A stretch of DNA of 7,839 bases from Candidatus Hydrogenedentota bacterium (lineage in GTDB: Bacteria > Hydrogenedentota > Hydrogenedentia > Hydrogenedentiales > CAITNO01). Shown here one piece after another: positions 1 through 4,912 of the stretch; the first letter of the stretch is position 1; each line of letters begins with the position of its first letter. The stretch lies in contig CAIXUF010000789.1 of the NCBI GenBank assembly GCA_903922535.1, positions 1-7,839 on the forward strand, given 5' to 3'. A program made the position numbers and the translations under genes. The notes beneath the pieces were generated by a model. It was not told the DNA's origin and searched no databases. It was given only the letters and a program-made list of their open reading frames with translations.

Positions 1-656
1 CGGATCAGACTGTTGCAGACGACGAAGGAAAGTCCTTTTGGTAAGGCTGTTCGTTGTGTTCGCAGCGGAAAGAAATCGATCTTGCACGCACGGCCCTGTT
101 CGCCTGCCAGGATGACCGCCTGATCCATGCCGCCGCCGCGCGTCCCCACGAAATGTTCCGCGTCGGCCAGCAGCGCCGCGAGCCGCAGCCGGGGCAGATC
201 CTGCTCCAGCACAAGCCCCAGCGCGTTCATGTAGGCCAGGGCGCAGGCAACCACCAGGGCCGACGACGAACTCAACCCGGCCCCGTTCGGCAGGTCCGCG
301 TCCGCCAGGAGGCAGAAGCCGGGACGCATACTTGGCGCAAGCGACTCGTTGATGCCCGCCACGGCTGCTTTGGCGTAATTGTCCCAAGAACCCGGCGCGG
401 AGGGGGAGAGGGTGTCGTCGTTCGCGAACTCCAGCGGTGGAAAGGCTGGATTGGTGTTGCGCAGCAGAATGCGGCCGTCCGCGCGCGGCGCGGTGGCGAT
501 GCGTATCTCCTGCGCGATGGTCATGGGCAGCACGGGCAGCCCGTTGTAGTCCGTGTGTTCGCCGATCAGGTTGACCCGGCCCGGCGCGCGAAAACACTTC
601 GGCGCACCGGCATCGGGAAATGTGTCATGAAAGGCTTCAGTCAGCTTTCCCCACAT
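1..656 (-). CDS. galK: Galactokinase (GHMP kinase family), N-terminal part, cut by window edge
   Basis: Predicted cytoplasmic enzyme that phosphorylates alpha-D-galactose with ATP to galactose 1-phosphate, the first committed step of the Leloir pathway. Seen: the first 218 codons, translated from the ATG at 654-656 (MWGKLTEAF...). The galactokinase signature APGRVNLIGEHTDYNG lies at about residues 24-39; R27, E33, H34 and D36 match known sugar-binding and catalytic positions. The GHMP phosphate-binding loop PNGAGLSSSSA is at 123-133. GTRGGGMDQ at 171-179 supplies the catalytic-base aspartate, D178. Full-length family members are about 350-400 aa, so the C-terminal half lies beyond position 1. 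The chosen ATG leaves a normal-length N-terminus; only a weak GGAG sits about 12 nt upstream. The frame stays open further upstream to an ATG inside the repeat at 703-837, which I consider less likely. It lies downstream of the epimerase-like gene on the same strand, separated by 194 bp of mostly repeat DNA. N-acetylgalactosamine kinase or another galactokinase-like sugar kinase is the main alternative. Confidence 0.94.
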   Translation of the reverse strand, partial: MWGKLTEAFHDTFPDAGAPKCFRAPGRVNLIGEHTDYNGLPVLPMTIAQEIRIATAPRADGRILLRNTNPAFPPLEFANDDTLSPSAPGSWDNYAKAAVAGINESLAPSMRPGFCLLADADLPNGAGLSSSSALVVACALAYMNALGLVLEQDLPRLRLAALLADAEHFVGTRGGGMDQAVILAGEQGRACKIDFFPLRTQRTALPKGLSFVVCNSLI

Positions 657-702
657 GCGGGGTGATACTCCAAGGTGGTTCGTTGGCAAACACACAACAC
701 AG

Positions 703-837
703 ACCGTCATTGCGAATCGCGCCGTCATTGCGAGCGAAGCGAAGCAATCTCTTGTATTCACAGCCCAAACTTTGGGTCATCGCGGGCAAGAGATTGCTTC
801 GCTTTGCTCGCAATGACGATGGTCTCGCAATGACGGT
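703..837. repeat. Nested inverted-repeat element (MITE/REP-like) between the epimerase-like gene and galK
   Basis: Two 32-bp arms at 723-754 and 787-818 are inverted copies of each other with a single mismatch (core GTCATTGCGAGCGAAGC). A shorter outer pair, ACCGTCATTGCGA at 703-715 and its complement at 825-837, encloses them. In the centre is a small perfect palindrome, CCCAAA-C-TTTGGG, at 764-776. The element therefore carries two copies of the GTCATTGCGA unit in each orientation and could fold into a long hairpin as RNA. From memory, very similar units recur as dispersed repeats in many unrelated bacterial genomes; I could not check this. It starts 14 bp after the stop codon of the upstream gene and ends about 45 bp before the galK start, so it could cause partial termination, stabilise mRNA or supply nothing. 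No transposase is encoded within it. Confidence 0.85.
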
Positions 838-850
838 GGCCTGATTCAGT

Positions 851-1990
851 TCAGCCGCGGCGCTTTGGCGGCTTCACGAAATCGAGATAGCTGTCGGTGA
901 AGGACGTCTTCACGCGGGCGGCCGCCTTTTCAATTTCCTGAACTTCGTCGGCGTGGGTGATCGCCCCGAATTCAAGGTTGAACTCGCGCGACTCGCCGGG
1001 TTTCAGGAAGTTGAGCAGCCCGTGCTTCTCGTCCGCCGCGCGGCCCTCGATGCCGCAGGTGCATGGCTCCAGGCCGCACACATACTCCTGTTCGCCCATC
1101 TGTTTCCATTGGACAAAGCGGGGCAGTTCGTTGCTGTTGTAGCGCACGTACGCGCCAAATCCATGGCCTTTCTTGAACCCGTCGTTGACGATGGCCGCCG
1201 TGACCGATCCATCTTTCGCCGGGGCCATGCCGTGGTAGTAGCACTTTTCCGCGTAACCGTGAATCGGCGGATCCATCTGCGCGTACTGCTCGATCCCGTT
1301 CTTGGCCTCGGCGTCGCGCGGCGCCACGAAGCGGCTGGGCGCGATGAGCCGGGAGCCCGCGTCCACCACGGGCCAGCCGATGTTGCAGTGGTACAGCAGC
1401 ATATAGGGCGTCTTGTTGAACCCCTCATTGGCCAGCACGTCGCGAATCCAGAAGCGGTCCTCGCCCAGCACGGTGACGACGCTGCGCGTGAGTGTCAGGT
1501 TCTCGCCGAACACGCTCACCTCGCGCATCGTGCCCTGCACGCACAGCACATAGTCGTTTCCCTGCCATTCCTGCACGATGCGGATGTTGCGCGCCGGCGT
1601 GTTGCTGATGCGGCCATGCAGGCCGCGGCCGTTCAGCGGGCTGTCCTGTGCGGGCGCGCCCACGTTGGTCAGGCCGCAGGTGGTGAGCAGCCCGCCGAAA
1701 TAGCTGCGCAGCCAGCGCAACCCTTCCGCCTCGAAATACTGCGGCGCCACGTTGCCCGTGGTTGAACGCCAGCCCATGGCCCGTCCGCAGTGGCTTGCCG
1801 CGGCGATGTCCAAGCCTCGGTCCAGCAGCACCGTGATTTCCAAACCCGATCCGGTGTGAATGATCGCCGCGCGGGTCGGCCGTTCATTGCCGTCGTCCAA
1901 CTGCACCGTGCGCACGCCCGCGATCTGGTCCATGTTGCCCACGCGGCGGCGCAGTTCCTTCACCGAATAACTCTTGCCGTAAAGTTCCAT
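851..1990 (-). CDS. DUF4432 / aldose 1-epimerase-like protein (galactose mutarotase-like fold)
   Basis: A 379-aa protein resembling DUF4432, a family of the galactose mutarotase-like beta-sandwich superfamily that binds sugars and in part catalyses anomer or related isomerisation. Seen: LDRGLDI at 56-62, typical of this family; GLHGRISNTPA at 123-133 (H125); LLYHCNIGWPV at 198-208 (H201); and GLEPCTCG at 306-313 (E308). By comparison with GalM, H125, H201 and E308 are candidates for the two histidines and the general-base glutamate; this mapping is inference. There is no signal peptide or membrane segment, so it is probably cytoplasmic. The ATG start is supported by an AGGGAG ribosome site about 9 nt upstream and a promoter at 2033-2061. 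Galactokinase lies downstream on the same strand, fitting a role in feeding galactose or a galactose-containing sugar into the Leloir pathway. The real substrate is unknown; a mutarotase-like role or action on an uncommon sugar are both possible. Confidence 0.88.
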   Translation of the reverse strand: MELYGKSYSVKELRRRVGNMDQIAGVRTVQLDDGNERPTRAAIIHTGSGLEITVLLDRGLDIAAASHCGRAMGWRSTTGNVAPQYFEAEGLRWLRSYFGGLLTTCGLTNVGAPAQDSPLNGRGLHGRISNTPARNIRIVQEWQGNDYVLCVQGTMREVSVFGENLTLTRSVVTVLGEDRFWIRDVLANEGFNKTPYMLLYHCNIGWPVVDAGSRLIAPSRFVAPRDAEAKNGIEQYAQMDPPIHGYAEKCYYHGMAPAKDGSVTAAIVNDGFKKGHGFGAYVRYNSNELPRFVQWKQMGEQEYVCGLEPCTCGIEGRAADEKHGLLNFLKPGESREFNLEFGAITHADEVQEIEKAAARVKTSFTDSYLDFVKPPKRRG

Positions 1991-2032
1991 TGCACGGTCT
2001 CCCTGGGTGGCGGTTGTGTGCCATTGCGTTAA

Positions 2033-2061
2033 AGCATACGAAGCGGCGCCCGGGCAGTCAA
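2033..2061 (-). promoter_or_regulatory. Sigma70-type promoter of the epimerase-like gene
   Basis: On the minus strand, TTGACT (2056-2061) and TATGCT (2033-2038) are separated by exactly 17 bp. The -35 box matches five of six consensus bases and the -10 box four of six. Transcription would start near 2026, giving a short leader of about 36 nt that includes the AGGGAG ribosome site. It lies in the gap after the metallophosphoesterase gene, so the epimerase-like gene need not depend on read-through. Confidence 0.6.
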
Positions 2062-2075
2062 ACCGGCATGGTTTG
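2059..2075. promoter_or_regulatory. Inverted repeat overlapping the -35 box, candidate operator
   Basis: CAAACC (2059-2064) and GGTTTG (2070-2075) form a perfect 6-bp inverted repeat with a 5-bp spacer. The proximal arm overlaps three bases of the -35 box at 2056-2061. This position suits a repressor or activator of sugar-utilisation genes. No regulator is encoded in the window, so its identity is unknown. A 6-bp repeat can occur by chance. Confidence 0.35.
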
Positions 2076-2093
2076 CGGTGGCATGAACTTCCC

Positions 2094-2140
2094 GCCCATG
2101 TTTTTCACGGGCAGGATGCGCGTGCCACGGCTGCTGTGGC
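2094..2140. repeat. Short palindromic intergenic repeat
   Basis: Three small overlapping or adjacent hairpins occupy 47 bp: GCCCATG/CACGGGC (2094-2100 with 2106-2112, one mismatch), CACGGGC/GCGCGTG (2106-2112 with 2118-2124, one mismatch) and GCCAC/GTGGC (2124-2128 with 2136-2140). On the minus strand the middle unit reads GTGGCACGCGCATCCTGCCC. From memory this resembles a dispersed repeat of Verrucomicrobia, Lentisphaerae and Planctomycetes genomes (GTGGCACGGGCATCCTGCCC type). It lies just after the stop codon of the metallophosphoesterase gene. No T-tract follows in that direction, so it is not a standard intrinsic terminator. Confidence 0.5.
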
Positions 2141-2147
2141 GGCCGTC

Positions 2148-3113
2148 TTATTTTCCCCGGACCCATTTCTCGCCGATGTGACGCACCACCTCGCGCCGGT
2201 ACCCTTCGGAATTCACATGGCAGACGACGTAGTTGTGCACCTGCGCGTCGGGCGGCAGGCGCTTGCTCAGTGGCGCGACGGCTCCGGCGGTAAGCGTGTA
2301 ACGCACCCCGTTTATGATTCTTGTCGCGTAGCCGTGGATGTGGCCCATGAAGACCTCGTCCACCTGCTGCTCCGTCATGAACGCGCGAAACTCCTGGCGA
2401 AACTTCACGAAGCCGCGGCGTTTCGTCACGGTCACCACCCCGTCCTCGAAGTAGGTCGGCGGGATGTGGATGAAGACAAATTTGTGCCGGATGGGTGATT
2501 TGGAGAGTTCGCTCCGCAGATAGGCAATGTCATCCGCGACCATTCGCGCGCGTTTGCCGTTGTTCACCCCGACAAAACGGCAGGGACCGTAATCAAAAGA
2601 GAACCGGTCCGCGCCGTGCACTGCCAGATAGCCCGCGAAATCGTTGCGCGCGCCGCGGTCATGGTTGCCCGGTACGCTGAACACCGGAACGGGCTCCATG
2701 ATTCGCAGCAGCGGCAGATAGCGGTCCACGTATTCCCAGGCCTTGCCGAAGCGTACCAAGTCACCCGTGTTGAACGCAAAGGTGGGATTCTCCTCCCGGG
2801 CCAGGCGGTGAATCACTGGCGGTATGGTCTTGGTGGCGCGGTTGTCGCCCAAAACCACAAAGGTGAACGGCTCGTTGGGCTTTTCCGCCGCCTTCAGGGT
2901 TTCGACGAGAGCGGCCGTATTGTACCGTTTGCATTCCCGTGCCAGTTTCTTTCGCCCCCTGTGGGCGCTGACATAACGGAACAGCCGCTTGCCCCCCATC
3001 AAGACTGCGATTACGGACAGTCCGACCAGGGCAATCCGAAGGTTGACAAGCAGTCCGGCCAATACGAGCAGAATAATGGCCAGTGCCAGTATTAGGCGCT
3101 TTTTTTTGGGCAC
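2148..3113 (-). CDS. Membrane-anchored calcineurin-like metallophosphoesterase
   Basis: A 321-aa protein with a two-metal phosphoesterase domain of the PF00149 type. Seen motifs in order: VVLGDNR at 86-92 (D90), NTGDLV at 115-120 (D118), PGNHD at 148-152 (N150, H151), FIHIPP at 214-219 (H216) and MGHIHG at 256-261 (H258, H260). These supply the usual dinuclear metal ligands, but the first motif is D-x-R rather than the usual D-x-H. The N-terminus is KKKR followed by two hydrophobic stretches (about 7-25 and 27-41) and a basic stretch (KRLFRY...RGRKK). This suggests a tight membrane hairpin with the catalytic domain in the cytoplasm; a single anchor is possible. The GTG at 3111-3113 is chosen because AAGGA lies 7 nt upstream and the hydrophobic anchor follows directly. 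A TTG at 3201-3203 would add 30 residues but lacks a good ribosome site and overlaps a likely -10 box. The substrate (phosphomonoester, diester, nucleotide or phospholipid) cannot be read from sequence. Neighbours give no functional link. Confidence 0.88.
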   Translation of the reverse strand: MPKKKRLILALAIILLVLAGLLVNLRIALVGLSVIAVLMGGKRLFRYVSAHRGRKKLARECKRYNTAALVETLKAAEKPNEPFTFVVLGDNRATKTIPPVIHRLAREENPTFAFNTGDLVRFGKAWEYVDRYLPLLRIMEPVPVFSVPGNHDRGARNDFAGYLAVHGADRFSFDYGPCRFVGVNNGKRARMVADDIAYLRSELSKSPIRHKFVFIHIPPTYFEDGVVTVTKRRGFVKFRQEFRAFMTEQQVDEVFMGHIHGYATRIINGVRYTLTAGAVAPLSKRLPPDAQVHNYVVCHVNSEGYRREVVRHIGEKWVRGK

Positions 3114-3191
3114 GAGATTGTCCTTGTTGAAGAAGGGAAAGATGGCTGCCCGGTTTGCAGGGCCACAATTTCCCCGTGTTGGGGCACCCGT

Positions 3192-3197
3192 ATTGTA
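3192..3197 (-). promoter_or_regulatory. Possible -10 box for the metallophosphoesterase gene
   Basis: Minus-strand TACAAT matches five of six consensus -10 bases and would start transcription near 3185, about 72 nt before the GTG start. The sequence at the -35 distance (CACGGT) is a poor match, so this promoter is weak or needs an activator. It argues for the shorter protein start, because the longer TTG start lies upstream of the predicted transcript. Confidence 0.3.
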
Positions 3198-3245
3198 ACC
3201 CAAAATGTGTCTTAACCGTGAACAGGAGAAAACATGCCACGTTCG

Positions 3246-3271
3246 TGAAAAGGCTGTGTGAAAAGGCTGTT
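3246..3271. repeat. 13-bp tandem direct repeat next to the pseudopilin promoter
   Basis: TGAAAAGGCTGTG (3246-3258) is followed directly by TGAAAAGGCTGTT (3259-3271), identical except for the last base. The second copy runs into the -35 box at 3270-3275. A spacing of 13 bp is not a full helical turn multiple. It may be a simple duplication or a pair of binding sites for a regulator. Confidence 0.6.
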
Positions 3272-3298
3272 GTCATTCGTAGTTTTTTGTAGTATTAT
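3270..3298 (+). promoter_or_regulatory. Sigma70-type promoter of the prepilin-like gene
   Basis: TTGTCA (3270-3275) and TATTAT (3293-3298) are separated by exactly 17 bp; each matches five of six consensus bases. Transcription would start near 3305, giving a leader of about 75 nt before the ATG at 3379. This gene is divergent from the metallophosphoesterase gene, whose start codon is about 157 bp away. Confidence 0.65.
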
Positions 3299-3378
3299 AC
3301 CCCGGTGGTCGTGGCTTCGCAGGGGCGTAAACTGTGCGTCCGCTTCCACTGGAATTCAACCTAGAGGGATATTAACGT

Positions 3379-4398
3379 ATGCGCAAGAAGGGATTTACGC
3401 TCATTGAACTGCTGGTGGTTATTGCCATTATCGGCATCCTTGCCGCCATCCTGCTGCCGGCGCTTGCCCGTGCACGGGAGGCGGCCCGCCGCTCCAGTTG
3501 CGCGAACAACCTGAAGCAGTGGGGCCTGGTTTTCAAAATGTACACGAATGAATCAAAGGGTGCCTTCCCGCCCCTCCAGGTCGGTTCTGGCCCCCTGCCG
3601 CCGGATGGGACCAAGTGGCAGGGCGTGCTGGACTTGGGGCCGTATGTGTTTGCCCTCTATCCCGAGTATCTGACCGATCCGATGATCGCGTTTTGCCCCT
3701 CCAGCCCGAAACTCCAAGAGAGCATAAAGAAGGCGAAGTTCGACGATGGCCGCTGGTGCTTGGGCTATGCGGACTCGAACGGCGGCAGATGCGCCCGTGC
3801 CATCGACAACTCCTACGCCTATTGGGGATGGATGCTTGACCGCCTGGACTATTGCCCGGGCTGCAATCCCCCCACCGTGTTGCCGCTGAGCAGTTTTCCG
3901 CTGCTTTCCATGGTTGAATCGGCCGTTGGGCAGACCCTTAGCGGAAACCCGGACACGCCCGTGCCGGTGCAGCTCGAGAAGGCCATTGAGTCCCTGGTTA
4001 CCAACTCCGATGGCAGTGTGAATATCGGCGACTTTGGAAACTACTACGGTGGGATACTTCGTGGAATCTATCCCAAGGCGGACCAGGACGTGGACCTTTC
4101 GACAAGGGCGCCCGGCTATGGAAGCGGCGGGGGAAACATTGTTTACCGGCTCAAAGAGGGTGCCGAGCGGTTCCTGATCACCGACATCAACAATGCCGGA
4201 TCCACGAACACGGCCCAAGGCTCAATCTTTGTCATGATGGATGATGTTGCCACCGTATCCTCGATGTTCAACCACGTTCCGGGCGGCTGCAACGTTCTGT
4301 ACATGGACGGCCACGTGGAATTCATGAAATACGACGAACACGGCAAGGGCCCGGTGAACGGACCCGTGGCGCAGCTTGGCGGACTCTTTGCCGGCTGA
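3379..4398 (+). CDS. Prepilin-like protein with class III signal and C-terminal H-x10-DG motif
   Basis: A 339-aa protein of the DUF1559/H-X9-DG group, prepilin-like surface or periplasmic proteins that are numerous in Planctomycetes, Lentisphaerae, Verrucomicrobia and Hydrogenedentes. Seen: [19 protein letters not shown], with prepilin peptidase cleavage predicted after G5, F6 as the methylated first residue and E10 as the conserved +5 glutamate. A hydrophobic helix runs through [14 protein letters not shown], followed by [21 protein letters not shown], a region typical of the group. [19 protein letters not shown] at 297-315 carries H299 and D310-G311, ten residues apart instead of the canonical nine. 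The body is rich in glycine and proline, as expected for an exported globular head. A GAGGG ribosome site is 10 nt before the ATG. It is transcribed alone, from the promoter at 3270-3298 to the terminator at 4464-4505. Function is unknown; it is too long for a major pilin and no other secretion gene is nearby. Confidence 0.9.
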   Translation: MRKKGFTLIELLVVIAIIGILAAILLPALARAREAARRSSCANNLKQWGLVFKMYTNESKGAFPPLQVGSGPLPPDGTKWQGVLDLGPYVFALYPEYLTDPMIAFCPSSPKLQESIKKAKFDDGRWCLGYADSNGGRCARAIDNSYAYWGWMLDRLDYCPGCNPPTVLPLSSFPLLSMVESAVGQTLSGNPDTPVPVQLEKAIESLVTNSDGSVNIGDFGNYYGGILRGIYPKADQDVDLSTRAPGYGSGGGNIVYRLKEGAERFLITDINNAGSTNTAQGSIFVMMDDVATVSSMFNHVPGGCNVLYMDGHVEFMKYDEHGKGPVNGPVAQLGGLFAG

Positions 4399-4463
4399 TC
4401 GCCCATACTGACGGCAAAAGGATGCCCCCGTAAGGGTGGACATCGAATAGACTCAAACGGCAG

Positions 4464-4505
4464 TGCCCCAAGGTTTCTCGTGAAGCCTTGGGGCATTGTT
4501 TTCTT
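4464..4505 (+). terminator. Intrinsic (Rho-independent) terminator of the prepilin-like gene
   Basis: TGCCCCAAGGTTTC (4464-4477) pairs with GAAGCCTTGGGGCA (4482-4495) over 14 bp, with one G-U pair as RNA and a 4-nt loop TCGT. The T-rich tail TTGTTTTCTT follows directly at 4496-4505. It lies 66 bp after the stop codon of the prepilin-like gene and makes that gene monocistronic. The complementary strand lacks an equally good T-tract, so it probably works in one direction only. Confidence 0.9.
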
Positions 4506-4738
4506 ATTGAGAAGCGTTCTCTAATTAGGTGATGATTTGCGGACGAAAACCAAAAAAACTTAATTAATGTTTAATTCAATGAATACCAGGCTTACAATCC
4601 CAACTCTTGTCGGGCATATACTACCGTTTGGTAGGCAGTTTTTCCGCATTTTGAAGGTATTATGGCTTCAAGAACTGGGGTTATCTTGTTGCAATGGCTA
4701 AATTTAGAAACATAGAACCGTTGAATTTGCCTGAGATT
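4506..4738. other. AT-rich intergenic stretch without a convincing gene
   Basis: About 230 bp between the terminator and the gltB promoter, clearly richer in A and T than the flanking genes (runs such as ACCAAAAAAACTTAATTAAT). It holds two small palindromes: GAGAA-GCG-TTCTC at 4509-4521 and CTACC-GTTT-GGTAG at 4621-4634. A 63-codon minus-strand frame covers 4592-4783; its C-terminal end (SKCGKTAYQTVVYARQELGL) looks somewhat protein-like, but it has no good ribosome site, overlaps the gltB promoter and matches no family I recognise. It may be a gene remnant or plain upstream regulatory DNA. Confidence 0.5.
4621..4634. promoter_or_regulatory. 14-bp palindrome, possible regulator site
   Basis: CTACC and GGTAG flank a GTTT centre. 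The symmetry fits a small dimeric DNA-binding site (TetR-like operators can look like this) located about 105 bp upstream of the gltB -35 box. A hairpin read rightward with the later TTTTT run would be too weak (5-bp stem) for a terminator. Chance occurrence is quite possible. Confidence 0.25.
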
Positions 4739-4767
4739 TTGACTTTCGGGCCATTTTTCTGTATCAT
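4739..4767 (+). promoter_or_regulatory. Sigma70-type promoter of gltB
   Basis: TTGACT (4739-4744) and TATCAT (4762-4767) are separated by exactly 17 bp; each matches five of six consensus bases. Transcription would start near 4774, leaving a leader of about 139 nt before the GTG start. This is among the best promoter matches in the window, fitting a well-expressed central metabolic gene. Confidence 0.65.
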
Positions 4768-4773
4768 ACCATT

Positions 4774-4912
4774 TGGAATGCAATTCTCCATTGCAGCGTT
4801 ACCCCTGCAATGGATGCGGCATGATGACGAACTCGGCGCGGGAGATGCTGCCGGATATTCGGATCTGCCACCCGCGATGCTCTCATCCCGATAAAACAAA
4901 AGGAATCCTGAA
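4774..4912 (+). promoter_or_regulatory. Structured 5' leader of gltB
   Basis: Two potential RNA hairpins lie between the predicted transcription start and the ribosome site. The first is a perfect 10-bp stem, TCCATTGCAG (4787-4796) with CTGCAATGGA (4805-4814), and an 8-nt loop. The second is an interrupted stem: CGCGGG (4837-4842) with CCCGCG (4871-4876), AGAT (4843-4846) with ATCT (4863-4866), and CCGG (4851-4854) with TCGG (4859-4862, one G-U pair). Neither is followed by a T-tract. The AAAGGA ribosome site at 4899-4904 lies outside both. It does not match a riboswitch I recognise, including the glutamine-type RNAs. The extent depends on the predicted promoter being right. Confidence 0.35.

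Noticed and set aside
54..665. 203-codon plus-strand open frame
   Set aside because: Antisense to galactokinase, whose signature motifs are clear on the minus strand.
703..837. CRISPR array suggested by repeated GTCATTGCGA units
   Set aside because: The units are inverted, few and unevenly spaced; there are no regular spacers and no cas genes.
620..844. 74-codon plus-strand open frame
   Set aside because: Most of it is translated repeat DNA (703-837); it begins inside galK antisense and has no ribosome site.
953..1765. 270-codon plus-strand open frame
   Set aside because: Antisense to the DUF4432 gene; rich in Ala, Arg, His and Val with no domain.
2094..2112. Terminator for the metallophosphoesterase gene
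   Set aside because: The hairpin has a mismatch and no T-tract on the minus-strand side.
3553..4218. 221-codon minus-strand open frame
   Set aside because: Antisense to the prepilin-like gene; no ribosome site or domain.
4621..4645. Second intrinsic terminator (CTACC-GTTT-GGTAG then TTTTT)
   Set aside because: Five-bp stem is too weak and the T-run is separated from it; a strong terminator already exists at 4464-4505.
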